Below the pieces are notes generated by a model. That model was not told the DNA's origin and searched no databases. It saw only the letters and a program-made list of their open reading frames with translations. Shown here one piece after another: positions 27,470 through 36,528 of a stretch of 64,000 nucleotides of DNA; the stretch's first letter is position 1, and every line of letters starts with the position of its first letter. Source of the stretch: Brevibacillus brevis NBRC 100599 (GTDB taxonomy: Bacteria; Bacillota; Bacilli; Brevibacillales; Brevibacillaceae); the NCBI RefSeq assembly GCF_000010165.1, contig NC_012491.1, forward strand, positions 1,668,001 to 1,732,000, given 5' to 3'. The translations under genes and the position numbers were made by a program.

Positions 27470-28504
27470 GTGCAAACTCGGTTGCAAGAAATGAAAGAGT
27501 CCGCACTGGGCCAAATCAGCCAAGTGACAGAAGCCGCACAACTTCAGGATTTGCGCGTCAAATACCTGGGGAAAAAGGGCGAGTTGACAGAACTGCTGCG
27601 CGGCATGGGCAGCCTGTCCCCAGAAGAGCGTCCAGTTGTCGGTCAGCTGGTGAATGAAGTAAGGGAAGCGCTGGAGGCAGCGTTCTCCGGTAAACAAAAA
27701 GCATTTGAAGAAGCGGCTCTCTTTGCCAAGCTTTCTTCTCAAACGATCGATGTGACACTGCCAGGACGCCCAGTACCAGCAGGCACCATGCATCCGCTTT
27801 CTCGGATCATTGAAGAGATCGAGGACATCTTCATTGGCCTAGGCTTCGAGGTGGCAGAAGGTCCTGAGGTTGAACTGGACCACTTCAACTTCGAGATGCT
27901 GAACCTGCCGAAGGATCACCCGGCACGCGATATGCAAGATACGTTTTACGTCACAGAAGAGCTGCTGCTCCGTACGCAGACATCCCCTGTGCAAGCACGT
28001 ACAATGTTGAAAAAAGAAGGCAAGACCCCGCTCAAAATGATCTGTCCGGGTAAAGTGTATCGCCGTGATGATGACGATGCGACACATTCCCACCAATTCA
28101 CGCAGATCGAGGGTCTTGTGATTGATAAAAAAATCGGGATGAGTGACTTGAAAGGTACCCTCTTGACGTTTGCCCGTCAAATGTTCGGGGAAAATCAGCA
28201 AATTCGTTTGCGCCCAAGCTTCTTCCCGTTCACGGAGCCTTCCGTAGAAGTAGACCTGCAATGCTTCAACTGCGGCGGTCACGGTTGCCGTGTATGTAAG
28301 CAAACCGGCTGGATCGAGATTTTGGGTGCTGGTATGGTACACCCGCGCGTACTGGAAATGGCTGGCTACAACCCTGAGGAAGTCAGCGGCTTTGCATTCG
28401 GTATGGGTGTGGAACGAATTGCGATGCTCAAATACGCGGTAGAGGACATCCGCCATTTTTATACCAACGACGTTCGTTTCCTGCGTCAGTTCAATCGAGG
28501 CTAG
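27470..28504 (+). CDS. pheS: Phenylalanine-tRNA ligase alpha subunit
   Basis: Catalytic alpha subunit of the (alpha-beta)2 synthetase. The 344-residue protein has the N-terminal coiled coil (about 1-90), class II motif 1 ([19 protein letters not shown]), motif 2 ([28 protein letters not shown]) and motif 3 ([13 protein letters not shown]). GTG 27470 has AAAGGAG 9 bases upstream. pheT follows 15 bases after the stop. Confidence 0.98.
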   Translation: MQTRLQEMKESALGQISQVTEAAQLQDLRVKYLGKKGELTELLRGMGSLSPEERPVVGQLVNEVREALEAAFSGKQKAFEEAALFAKLSSQTIDVTLPGRPVPAGTMHPLSRIIEEIEDIFIGLGFEVAEGPEVELDHFNFEMLNLPKDHPARDMQDTFYVTEELLLRTQTSPVQARTMLKKEGKTPLKMICPGKVYRRDDDDATHSHQFTQIEGLVIDKKIGMSDLKGTLLTFARQMFGENQQIRLRPSFFPFTEPSVEVDLQCFNCGGHGCRVCKQTGWIEILGAGMVHPRVLEMAGYNPEEVSGFAFGMGVERIAMLKYAVEDIRHFYTNDVRFLRQFNRG

Positions 28505-28519
28505 AGAGGAGAGGTAAAG

Positions 28520-30943
28520 ATGAAGGTATCGTACCAATGGTTATCTGAATACGTCGATCTGAGTGGAACGACGCCCCAGGAGCTGGCTGAAAAGCTGACT
28601 CGCAGCGGGATTGAAGTAGACGCAGTTGAATCGCGCAACGAAGGTGTATCCGGTGTTGTGATCGGTTATGTAAAAGAACGCAGCAAGCACCCGGATGCAG
28701 ATCGTCTCAACGTATGTGTGGTTGATGCAGGACAAGGAGAAGACCTGCAAATCGTTTGTGGAGCAGCGAACGTAGACCAGGGACAAAAAGTTCTCGTTGC
28801 CCTGATCGGTGCGAAGCTCCCAGGTGGTCTGAACATCAAGCGTTCCAAGCTACGCGGTGTAGAATCCCAAGGGATGATCTGCTCTGCAAAAGAATTGGGC
28901 TTAAACGACAAGCTTTTGGCAAAAGATCAGCAAGAAGGCATTATGGTTCTGCCAGCGGATGCGGAGATCGGAATGGATGCTGTTTCGTACCTCGGCTTGG
29001 ATGACTACGTGCTGGAATTGGGATTGACCCCGAACCGTTCGGATTGCTTGAGCATGTTGGGAGTTGCTTACGAGGTTGCTGCTATCTTGGGCAAAGAAGT
29101 GGTATTCCCGCAAATCGAGCTGACCGAAAACGGTGGCGACAACCCGATCCAAGTTAAGATCGATGCGACAAATGAATGCTATCAATACCACGGTCGTCAC
29201 TTCACCAACGCCAAAATCGCGACATCTCCGCAATGGATGAAAAATCGCCTGATGGCAGCAGGAATTCGTCCAATCAATAACGTGGTAGACGTAACGAACT
29301 ACGTCCTGCTCGAGTACGGCCAGCCGCTGCATGCTTTCGATGCGACACAGGTAGCTGATCGATCTATTGTCGTTCGACTGGCAAACGAGGGCGAAAAGCT
29401 CGTGACATTGGACGATCAAGAGCGCGCGCTGGATGCACAAACCTTGCTGATTGCCGACCAGACCAAAGGCTTGGCGATCGCTGGTGTAATGGGCGGAGCG
29501 AACTCCGAAATTACTGGTGAGACGAGTGAAATCATTCTCGAAGCAGCCTGGTTCACGCCAAAAACAGTGCGCCGTACTGCTCGTATGCTTGGCATGCGTA
29601 CAGAAGGCTGCGTACGTTGGGAAAAAGGCGTTGACCAAGCACGTGTACAAGAAGCTGGTGAGCGCGCCGCTGCGCTGATTCAGCAATTGTCTGGGGCAAC
29701 AGTATCCAAAGGAATCAGCTCTGCTGTTGTAAGCGAAGCTGCGCCTGCTGTTGTTTCCGTTACGCTTGCAAAAATCAATCAGCATCTCGGAACCGACATG
29801 TCTGCTTCTGATGTATCGCCGATTTTCGAGCGTCTGCAATTCCCGTATGAAGTAGCGGGCGACAAATGGACGGTAACCGTTCCAACGAGACGTGGCGACA
29901 TTACGCTGCCAGAGGATTTGGTGGAAGAGGTTGCACGTCTGTACGGCTACGACAACATTCCGACCAGCTTGCCTTCTGGCTCGACCACACAGGGACAGTT
30001 GACAAAAGAACAGCAATTGCGCCGTACGATCCGTCATCACCTGATCGGTACTGGTATGAATGAAGCGATTTCCTATGCACTGGTTCATCCAGATCGTGTT
30101 GAGGCAGTAGCGGGTCTGCATCAGGAAAAAGTAAACCCTGTTGCGCTCATGATGCCAATGAGTGAAGACCATAGCGTTCTGCGCACGAGCTTGATTCCTA
30201 GCCTCTTGGAAACAGTCGCTTACAATAAAAACCGCCAAAACCACGATGTTGCGATTTTCGAATTGGGCCGTGTGTTCTTGACAAAAGAAGAAACACTCAC
30301 CCAGCTTCCGGAAGAGCGTCTGTATGTAGCGGGTGCATTGACTGGACAACTGCTCACACAAAACTGGATGGGCGCCAAGCAGCCTGTTGATTTCTTCCAA
30401 ACCAAAGGGATTGTGGAGTCACTCTTCGCTCGTTTGGGCATCCAAGCTACCGAGTACAAAGCAGTCCAGGACATCGCAGGTATGCACCCAGGACGTACCG
30501 CAGAGGTATGGGTAGGAGAAAAACGTCTGGGCTATCTGGGGCAAGTTCATCCGGGCACAGAAAAAGCGTATGATCTGTCCGAAACGTACGTATTCCAGTT
30601 GGATGTAGCTGTTTTGATTGATGTAGCTGCCGAGGTTGGACATTACAATCAGCTGCCGAAGTCCCCAGCGGTAACGCGTGACTTGGCTCTCGTTGTCGAT
30701 CGTAATGTAGCTGCTGGTGCATTGGAAGCAACGATTCGTGAAGCGGCAGGAGAGCTGCTTGAGTCCGTAACCCTGTTCGATGTATACATGGGTGAGCGTA
30801 TTGCCCAGGATAAGAAGAGCATGGCATTTGCCCTCGTATTCCGTCACGCAGAGCGTACCTTGCAGGACGAAGAGATTCAACAAGTGACTACTGCTGTCAT
30901 CGAAGCCTTGAAAAACAACACAGGTGCTGAATTGCGCGTGTAA
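28520..30943 (+). CDS. pheT: Phenylalanine-tRNA ligase beta subunit
   Basis: An 807-residue beta subunit with the usual modules: N-terminal domain, EMAP/Trbp-type tRNA-binding OB fold (about 40-150, HPDADRLNVCVVD), the B3/B4 editing region (about 210-400) for hydrolysis of Tyr-tRNA-Phe, B5 DNA-binding-like domain, catalytic-like core and the C-terminal anticodon-binding FDX-ACB domain (about 710-807, KSPAVTRDLALVVD). GAGGAGAGG precedes the ATG. Confidence 0.98.
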   Translation: MKVSYQWLSEYVDLSGTTPQELAEKLTRSGIEVDAVESRNEGVSGVVIGYVKERSKHPDADRLNVCVVDAGQGEDLQIVCGAANVDQGQKVLVALIGAKLPGGLNIKRSKLRGVESQGMICSAKELGLNDKLLAKDQQEGIMVLPADAEIGMDAVSYLGLDDYVLELGLTPNRSDCLSMLGVAYEVAAILGKEVVFPQIELTENGGDNPIQVKIDATNECYQYHGRHFTNAKIATSPQWMKNRLMAAGIRPINNVVDVTNYVLLEYGQPLHAFDATQVADRSIVVRLANEGEKLVTLDDQERALDAQTLLIADQTKGLAIAGVMGGANSEITGETSEIILEAAWFTPKTVRRTARMLGMRTEGCVRWEKGVDQARVQEAGERAAALIQQLSGATVSKGISSAVVSEAAPAVVSVTLAKINQHLGTDMSASDVSPIFERLQFPYEVAGDKWTVTVPTRRGDITLPEDLVEEVARLYGYDNIPTSLPSGSTTQGQLTKEQQLRRTIRHHLIGTGMNEAISYALVHPDRVEAVAGLHQEKVNPVALMMPMSEDHSVLRTSLIPSLLETVAYNKNRQNHDVAIFELGRVFLTKEETLTQLPEERLYVAGALTGQLLTQNWMGAKQPVDFFQTKGIVESLFARLGIQATEYKAVQDIAGMHPGRTAEVWVGEKRLGYLGQVHPGTEKAYDLSETYVFQLDVAVLIDVAAEVGHYNQLPKSPAVTRDLALVVDRNVAAGALEATIREAAGELLESVTLFDVYMGERIAQDKKSMAFALVFRHAERTLQDEEIQQVTTAVIEALKNNTGAELRV

Positions 30944-31025
30944 CACAGCTTGACGAAATCTGACATTTTCAGTAACCTAAAAAAGGATAATGTAGAGCAA
31001 AGGTCGCAGTAGGGAGGTACCTCTC

Positions 31026-31301
31026 GTGCAAGGTGATGGGAAAAATCGTTTGACGGTGGACATCTTTGGCCAACAATACCGGCTCAGCGGCAAGGCAAGT
31101 GTCAATCACATACGCATGGTGGCCGGTTTCGTTGATGACAAGATGAACGAAATCGCAAACGGCAACCATCGACTGGATACTGCCAAAATTGCCGTACTTT
31201 CTGCAGTCAATATCGCGGATGAATACTTCCGCTTACGTCAGGAGTACGAAGAACTGCTGAAAATCATTCAGGAAGAGGCAAAGGCTAAACCGATAGATTA
31301 A
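31026..31301 (+). CDS. zapA: Cell division protein ZapA
   Basis: A 91-residue FtsZ-ring stabiliser. The N-terminal part (RLTVDIFGQQYRLSG) forms the small globular domain and residues from about 35 on form the long helix for dimer/tetramer coiled coil (LSAVNIADEYFRLRQEYEELL). GTG 31026 has AGGGAGGTACC upstream. The gene follows pheT as in Bacillus, but rnhC, cvpA and polX, which commonly lie between pheT/zapA and mutS2 in Bacillus, are missing. Confidence 0.93.
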   Translation: MQGDGKNRLTVDIFGQQYRLSGKASVNHIRMVAGFVDDKMNEIANGNHRLDTAKIAVLSAVNIADEYFRLRQEYEELLKIIQEEAKAKPID

Positions 31302-31302
31302 G

Positions 31303-31332
31303 GAAAAGAGGGGCGAAATGCCTCTCTTTTCA
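31303..31332 (+). terminator. Terminator of zapA
   Basis: AAAAGAGG (31304-31311) with CCTCTCTTTT downstream, two bases after the zapA stop. Confidence 0.75.
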
Positions 31333-31339
31333 CGTTGAG

Positions 31340-31384
31340 GGTAAAAGGAGAAGAGCCACCCCGTCTTTGATGGGATGGCTCTTT
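31340..31384 (-). terminator. Terminator of the holin-like gene
   Basis: On the minus strand AAGAGCCATCCC pairs with GGGGTGGCTCTT and is followed by CTCCTTTTACC, 13 bases after the stop. Confidence 0.7.
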
Positions 31385-31396
31385 GTTGCATTTTGC

Positions 31397-31771
31397 CTAT
31401 GTCTCCTGCTTGTTCCCGGCATCTCCATTGCGCAAATCCATATGGGTTTTGATCGGGATAAACAAGTCGATGATCCCAATCACCAAGGAAGCCAGGAGCG
31501 CTCCAAGAATCGTTACGCGGAAGCCAGAGACGATGAACTGTGTGAGATAAATCACGACGGCACTGACCAAGAAGCCGATAATACCCCGATTGTACGGCGA
31601 AATTCGTTCTCCGAAGATGGCTTCTACGGCCCAGCCAATCAGTGCGATGACAACGGCCGCGAGCAGAGCTGTCCAAAAACTGCTAACTGAAAAGCCGGGG
31701 ACCAGAAAGCCGACAAACATCAGGACTACGGCAGCGACGATAAAGCGGACGATATGGCGCATGATCGTCAA
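31397..31771 (-). CDS. Phage-holin-superfamily-IV-like membrane protein (YvlD type)
   Basis: A 124-residue protein with four membrane segments (about 8-25, 32-50, 62-80, 88-105) and a hydrophilic C-terminal tail. Sequence patterns such as FLVPGFSV, GWAVEAIFGERISPYNRGIIGFLVSAVVIYLTQFIVSGF match the 4-TM YvlD/holin superfamily IV proteins of Bacillales, which are chromosomal and not evidence of a prophage. TTG 31771 has AAAGGAGG about 7 bases upstream; ATG 31762 is the alternative. It is inverted relative to its neighbours. Confidence 0.82.
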   Translation of the reverse strand: MTIMRHIVRFIVAAVVLMFVGFLVPGFSVSSFWTALLAAVVIALIGWAVEAIFGERISPYNRGIIGFLVSAVVIYLTQFIVSGFRVTILGALLASLVIGIIDLFIPIKTHMDLRNGDAGNKQET

Positions 31772-31918
31772 GTGTACTCCTCCTTTAGGGTTGTTTCACC
31801 TTTCATTCTCTCACGCCAGGAGCTGAACTATGCCAAACGAAAACGTGTAAAATTATCCTTCGCTAGTGGTGCCTGTCCGAAGCTATCCGTTGCCCAAGTT
31901 TTCTAAGCTCCGCTGCCA

Positions 31919-31927
31919 TGCTATAAT
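31919..31927 (+). promoter_or_regulatory. Extended -10 promoter of mutS2
   Basis: TGCTATAAT with TATAAT at 31922-31927; no strong -35. It lies about 90 bases before the mutS2 start, and a GC-rich stretch follows. Confidence 0.45.
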
Positions 31928-32016
31928 GGGGAGATATCGTAATGATTGCCGGTATAGACCGTCGCTCCCGCCCGCACGGTACAACGGTCGCCGCTGGATA
32001 AAGAAGGAGGAGCACA

Positions 32017-34374
32017 GTGGAACAACGGGTTTTAAAGACGTTAGAATACGATAAAATAGTCGCCCTGTTGATTGACAAGGCATCTTGCACATATGGAAAA
32101 GAAAAAGCATCAGAGCTGATTCCTTTTTTACGTTTGGATGAAGTCATTAACGCTCAGCAAGGGACTGAACAAGCAGCAACCGTGTTACGCTTAAAAGGCA
32201 GCGTACCGCTCGGAGGCATTCGCGATATCCGCGGCCCCGTACAGCGCGCCAGATTGAACGCCATGCTCGCCCCGATGGAATTGCTGGATATCGCCAGCAC
32301 CGTTATGGCCGGACGCAGGCTCAAAACGTTTTTGCTCGATATGTGTGACGATCACGAGCTGCCATTATTGCAACAGCAGGCAGAGCGTATTGAGGGCCTG
32401 CGCGAGTTGGAAACCGAAATTCGCCGCTGTGTTGATGAAAACGGCGATATTTTGGACAGCGCGAGTCTTGAATTGCGTCAGGTGCGTCAGGAGATTCGAC
32501 AGCTCGAGTCCCGCATTCGCGAAAAACTCGATCAAATGACACGCTCGTCTACGTACCAAAAAATGCTGATGGAAAACATCGTTACGATTCGTGGAGATCG
32601 TTTCGTCATTCCGGTGAAGCAGGAGTATCGTTCGGTATTTGGTGGAATTGTTCACGATCAGTCGGCATCCGGAGCGACGCTCTTTATTGAACCGGAAGTG
32701 ATTGTCGAGATGAACAACAAGCTTCGCGAGCTTCGCCTGCGCGAGGAGCGTGAAGTGGAGCGCATTCTGTATGTGTTGACGGAGCAAGTATCCTTTGCGG
32801 TAGAGGCTTTGGTCGAGAATACAGAAGCACTGACAGAGCTCGATTTTATGTTTGCCAAGGCGCAGCTTGCCTGGAGCATGAAGGCGATTTGTCCACGCAT
32901 CAATGATCGCGGATACGTGAACATGCGAAAAGCGCGTCATCCACTCATTCCACGTGAAGTTGTCGTTCCAGTCGATGTGGAGCTAGGTGGAGAGTATCAG
33001 GCAATTGTTGTGACGGGTCCGAATACAGGGGGGAAAACCGTTTCCCTCAAAACAATCGGGCTGCTGTCCTTGATGACGATGGCGGGCTTGCACATTCCGG
33101 CGGAGGAAGAGAGCGAGATGACTGTATTCTCCTCCATTTTTGCCGATATCGGGGATGAGCAATCCATCGAGCAGAGCCTGTCTACATTCTCGAGCCATAT
33201 GACCAATATTATTCAAATCTTGGCGAAAATGGATGACAAGAGCTTGGTGTTGTTTGACGAGCTAGGCGCAGGAACAGACCCAACAGAGGGTGCTGCTTTG
33301 GCCATGTCCATCATCGACCATGTGATTGATTCCGGTGCGAGATTGGTTGCAACGACTCACTACAGTGAACTGAAGGCGTATGCCTACGATAGACCCGAAG
33401 TCATCAACGCCAGCGTAGAATTTGACGTACAGACGTTGCGTCCTACTTATCGCTTGCTCATCGGGGTGCCTGGCAGATCCAACGCGTTTGCCATCGCAAG
33501 ACGTTTGGGATTGCCGGAACATATCATTGATGTAGCGCGTGGCTCGATCAGTGAGGAAGACAATCAGGTCGAGAGCATGATTGCTTCGTTGGAGCGTAAT
33601 CGCAAGTCGGCGGAAGCAGACAGGTTGGCGGCAAAGGCAGCCCGCCAAGAAGCGGAAGAACTGCGTACACAGCTCGAGGAAGAGCGCGCCCAATTTGCTG
33701 AAGAGAAAAACAAACGAATGGAGCGAGCAGAAGACGAAGCGCGAATTGCTGTCCAACTCGCAAAAGAAGAAGCGGAAACGATCATTCGCGAGCTGCGCGA
33801 AATGATGGCAGAAGGCATGGAGATCAAGGAGCATCGTCTCATCGATGCGAAGAAGCGCTTGGGTAATGCCGTGCTTGAGCTGGAGAAGGAAAAGGTGAAG
33901 AAGCCGGCAAAAGCAGTTCGCGCCACGCAGATCAAGGTGGGCGACGAGGTAATGGTGACGAGCTTCGGACAAAAAGGAACCGTGCTGGAAAAGGTAAACA
34001 ATGAAGAGTTCCTCGTGCAGATCGGGATCATGAAAATGAAAGTAAAACGCGATGATATGCATGTACAAAACTCCATCCAGCAAAAACCGCAAGCGGCTCC
34101 GTATACCTCTGTGAAACGTCGCAGTGACAATATCAAGATGGATCTCGACTTGCGCGGCTACAACGTCGAGGACAGCATTCGGGAAATCGATCAGTTTTTA
34201 GATGATGCACTGCTGGCAGGCTTGCACTCGGTGTCTATTATTCACGGACACGGGACAGGAGTACTGCGCAAAGGCGTGCACGAGTATTTGCGGAGTCATC
34301 GTAATGTAAAATCCTTCCGCTTGGGCGGTCAAGGAGAAGGCGGCGTAGGTGCTACCATTGCCGAATTGAAATAA
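32017..34374 (+). CDS. mutS2: MutS2 (ribosome-collision/recombination factor with Smr domain)
   Basis: A 785-residue MutS2: core and clamp (about 1-310), ABC-type ATPase with Walker A GPNTGGKTVSLKT near 335 and Walker B LVLFDELGAGTDPTEGAA, a long coiled coil (about 515-630), a KOW-like segment, and a C-terminal Smr domain (LDLRGYNVEDSIREID...SIIHGHGTGVLRKGV). It lacks the mismatch-binding domain of MutS. In Bacillus subtilis MutS2 splits collided ribosomes and affects recombination (family knowledge). GTG 32017 follows AAGGAGG. Confidence 0.96.
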   Translation: MEQRVLKTLEYDKIVALLIDKASCTYGKEKASELIPFLRLDEVINAQQGTEQAATVLRLKGSVPLGGIRDIRGPVQRARLNAMLAPMELLDIASTVMAGRRLKTFLLDMCDDHELPLLQQQAERIEGLRELETEIRRCVDENGDILDSASLELRQVRQEIRQLESRIREKLDQMTRSSTYQKMLMENIVTIRGDRFVIPVKQEYRSVFGGIVHDQSASGATLFIEPEVIVEMNNKLRELRLREEREVERILYVLTEQVSFAVEALVENTEALTELDFMFAKAQLAWSMKAICPRINDRGYVNMRKARHPLIPREVVVPVDVELGGEYQAIVVTGPNTGGKTVSLKTIGLLSLMTMAGLHIPAEEESEMTVFSSIFADIGDEQSIEQSLSTFSSHMTNIIQILAKMDDKSLVLFDELGAGTDPTEGAALAMSIIDHVIDSGARLVATTHYSELKAYAYDRPEVINASVEFDVQTLRPTYRLLIGVPGRSNAFAIARRLGLPEHIIDVARGSISEEDNQVESMIASLERNRKSAEADRLAAKAARQEAEELRTQLEEERAQFAEEKNKRMERAEDEARIAVQLAKEEAETIIRELREMMAEGMEIKEHRLIDAKKRLGNAVLELEKEKVKKPAKAVRATQIKVGDEVMVTSFGQKGTVLEKVNNEEFLVQIGIMKMKVKRDDMHVQNSIQQKPQAAPYTSVKRRSDNIKMDLDLRGYNVEDSIREIDQFLDDALLAGLHSVSIIHGHGTGVLRKGVHEYLRSHRNVKSFRLGGQGEGGVGATIAELK

Positions 34375-34391
34375 GAGGTCGGGAGGGACAT

Positions 34392-34802
34392 ATGGAAAGC
34401 CTTCTACACAATCCATATTTTGCAACTGCAGCTTATTTTACAGTGTCTGGACTGGCGATGGTTTTATTCTTAGCCATTTTTGAACTGGTGACGCGATATC
34501 GTGTTTGGGAAGAATTGAAGCGTGGGAACATGGCAGTAGCAATGGCAACAGGCGGGAAAATTTTTGGGATCGCGAACATTTTCCGTTATTCCATTCAGGC
34601 GCATTTGTCTTTGGGCGAAGCGTTGATTTGGGCGACATTCGGATTTTTCCTGTTGCTGTCTGCGTACTTCATTTTTGAATTCATGACCCCAACGTTTAAT
34701 GTTGATCAGGAAATTGCGAAGGATAACAGGGCCATTGGCTTTATTGCGATGGTCCTGTCCATCGGTTTTTCGTATATCATAGGGGCATCCTTGCCTCGTT
34801 AG
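34392..34802 (+). CDS. DUF350 family membrane protein
   Basis: A 136-residue protein with four predicted spans. Features typical of DUF350 (UPF0719, YshE in Bacillus) are the first TM pair, FELVTRYRVWEELKRGNMAVAMATGGKIFGI, and a second hydrophobic pair. It follows mutS2 by 17 bases, the same order as mutSB-yshE in Bacillus. Function unknown; the family may be a small membrane modifier. Confidence 0.9.
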   Translation: MESLLHNPYFATAAYFTVSGLAMVLFLAIFELVTRYRVWEELKRGNMAVAMATGGKIFGIANIFRYSIQAHLSLGEALIWATFGFFLLLSAYFIFEFMTPTFNVDQEIAKDNRAIGFIAMVLSIGFSYIIGASLPR

Positions 34803-34807
34803 ACGGG

Positions 34808-34836
34808 TTGAACGATATTTCAAACGAGAGTATAAT
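34808..34836 (+). promoter_or_regulatory. Sigma-A promoter of the microprotein/dehydrogenase unit
   Basis: TTGAAC (34808-34813), 17-base spacer, TATAAT (34831-34836), just after the DUF350 stop. Transcription should start near 34843. Confidence 0.8.
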
Positions 34837-34931
34837 TTGATTTGGCGAAAGAGTACCAAACTATTCTGCCCAATCAACGTCCTTTTTACGAAAAAGAGGA
34901 CAAGCCAAGATTGTATGGGGGAGGAACAGCC

Positions 34932-35006
34932 TTGGAAACGTTGTACAAGGTCCTCATCGGATTGTGTGTGCTTTTTGTCGCTGCAGGTGTTTACTACCTG
35001 TCCTAA
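34932..35006 (+). CDS. Single-span microprotein, 24 residues
   Basis: A frame read directly from the sequence: TTG 34932 to TAA 35006, preceded by GGGGGAGG 7 bases upstream. The peptide begins METLYKV and is otherwise one membrane span ending GVYYLS. The same frame is open upstream to a TTG at 34842 (54 residues), but that lies at the predicted transcription start, so the short form is favoured. It lies between a strong promoter and the nucleotide-sugar dehydrogenase gene. It could be a membrane microprotein or a short leader peptide. I know of no family. Confidence 0.45.
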   Translation: METLYKVLIGLCVLFVAAGVYYLS

Positions 35007-35083
35007 AATATACGCAAGTTGGCCGCGTGATTTCTTACAGTCATACGGACCTTACTTGGAGAATGTGAAAGAGGAGATACGCA

Positions 35084-36382
35084 ATGACACAACCTGTACG
35101 CGTAGCTGTTGTGGGATTGGGGTTTGTAGGCTTGCCGTTGGCGCTTACCTATGCCATGAAAGGAGCAAACGTCATCGGTATTGACGTCTTACCGCATGTC
35201 GTCGAAGAGATCAATGCGGCACATTCCCATCACCTGGAGTCCTATCAGGGAAAAACGTTGCCAGAGATCCTCAAAGAGCAGATTGAAGCAAAACGTTTCC
35301 GTGCAACGTCCTCCTACGAGGAAGCTGCTGCGGAAGTCCATAACTATATTGTAACAGTTGGGTTGCCTGTTCATAACGGCGATCCTGATCTCGGACCGCT
35401 GAAAAGCTGTGCACAGTCGCTCGGTCGTGTACTGAAAAAAGGCGATACGATCATGATCCGCAGTACCGTCGTACCAGGAACGACAGAAGATGTGATTCTG
35501 CCGATTTTGGAGGAAACAAGCGGCCTTGTTGCGGGTGTCGATTTCTACCTGACATACTGCTCGGAGCGAATTGCAGAGGGGCGTGCTTTTGAAGAGTTCA
35601 TCCATATGCCGCTCGTTTTGGGTGGCATCAATGAACAAAGCGCTGAAAAAGGTAAAGAGTTGTTGTCCTTCATCAGCGAGACCGACATTACGATTACGGA
35701 TATCCGCGTAGTCGAGACAGCAAAAGTCATCGAGAACATCCAGCGTGATGTGAACATTGCGATGGTGCAGGAATTCGCTCGTTTCTCTGAGGCATTTGGC
35801 ATCGATACGTTCGAGCTGATCAAGGTTGCTAATACGCACACACGTGTAAACCTGTTATCGCCAGGACCGGGTGTAGGCGGCTTCTGCTTGCCGAATGCGT
35901 TGTACTACTTGCAGCCTAAGGCACGTGAATTGGAAGTAAACCTGCCGATTCTGCAACTGGCTCGCAACACGAATGATGCGGTACCTGAAGTGTTGATCGG
36001 CATGCTCGAGCAAGCGTTGAAGAAGAATGGCAAGACATTGGCAGAAAGCCGTGTAGCTGTGTTGGGAATGGCAATGAAAGACTTTTCCAATGACGACCGT
36101 GTAAGCCCTGTCCACGACCTTATCAAGGTGCTCATGGCAAAAGGAGTAGACGTTCGTTCTTACGATCCGGCTGTTCCGACTGTGTATGATCACAAGGTTG
36201 AAAGCCTGGACAAAGCAGTGAATGGAGCAGATGCGTTGATCCTGACTGCTGTGCAAAAGGAATTTGCTGAGGCAGATTGGGCACAGGTTGCTGAAAAGAT
36301 GGCTGACGCACCGATCCTCTTCGATACAAAGAACCGCATCCCGCGTGACCTTGTCAGCAAGGCGACTGTGGTGCGCATTTAA
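35084..36382 (+). CDS. UDP-sugar 6-dehydrogenase (WecC/UDP-ManNAc or UDP-glucose dehydrogenase family)
   Basis: A 432-residue NAD+-dependent nucleotide-sugar dehydrogenase producing a UDP-uronic acid for surface polysaccharide. N-terminal Rossmann domain with GLGFVGLPLAL, central domain, and the catalytic cysteine loop GPGVGGFCLP; C-terminal UDP-binding domain with LGMAMKDFSNDDRVSP (the usual K-x-D-x-D/N-R-pattern). It resembles WecC-type enzymes acting on UDP-N-acetylmannosamine more than Ugd, but the substrate cannot be fixed from sequence. GAGGAGATACGCA precedes the ATG. It ends with a strong terminator. Confidence 0.9.
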   Translation: MTQPVRVAVVGLGFVGLPLALTYAMKGANVIGIDVLPHVVEEINAAHSHHLESYQGKTLPEILKEQIEAKRFRATSSYEEAAAEVHNYIVTVGLPVHNGDPDLGPLKSCAQSLGRVLKKGDTIMIRSTVVPGTTEDVILPILEETSGLVAGVDFYLTYCSERIAEGRAFEEFIHMPLVLGGINEQSAEKGKELLSFISETDITITDIRVVETAKVIENIQRDVNIAMVQEFARFSEAFGIDTFELIKVANTHTRVNLLSPGPGVGGFCLPNALYYLQPKARELEVNLPILQLARNTNDAVPEVLIGMLEQALKKNGKTLAESRVAVLGMAMKDFSNDDRVSPVHDLIKVLMAKGVDVRSYDPAVPTVYDHKVESLDKAVNGADALILTAVQKEFAEADWAQVAEKMADAPILFDTKNRIPRDLVSKATVVRI

Positions 36383-36415
36383 TTCTTAAATAAGGTTCCA
36401 CTGATTCGTACGAGA

Positions 36416-36459
36416 AAACCTCTCTAAACGCACGTAAAAGCGTTTGGAGAGGTTTTTTT
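36416..36459 (+). terminator. Terminator of the dehydrogenase gene
   Basis: A near-perfect stem, CCTCTCTAAACGC with GCGTTTGGAGAGG, followed by seven T. Confidence 0.95.
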
Positions 36460-36528
36460 CATAAAGTAGTGAACCATATTGAACGAGAGAGCCAATACAA
36501 GGTGTATACAATTTCAGGGGGCCCTCCG

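Noticed and set aside
28901-30400. A 499-codon minus-strand frame over pheT
   Set aside because: Antisense to pheT; composition is atypical and no ribosome binding site is present.
31397-31771. Holin-like gene as a prophage remnant
   Set aside because: The YvlD-type family is a normal chromosomal membrane family in Bacillales, and no other phage gene is near.
34837-35184. A 115-codon frame ahead of the nucleotide-sugar dehydrogenase
   Set aside because: It runs out of frame through the start of that gene and has cysteine-rich, implausible sequence; the microprotein frame at 34932 fits the ribosome binding site better.
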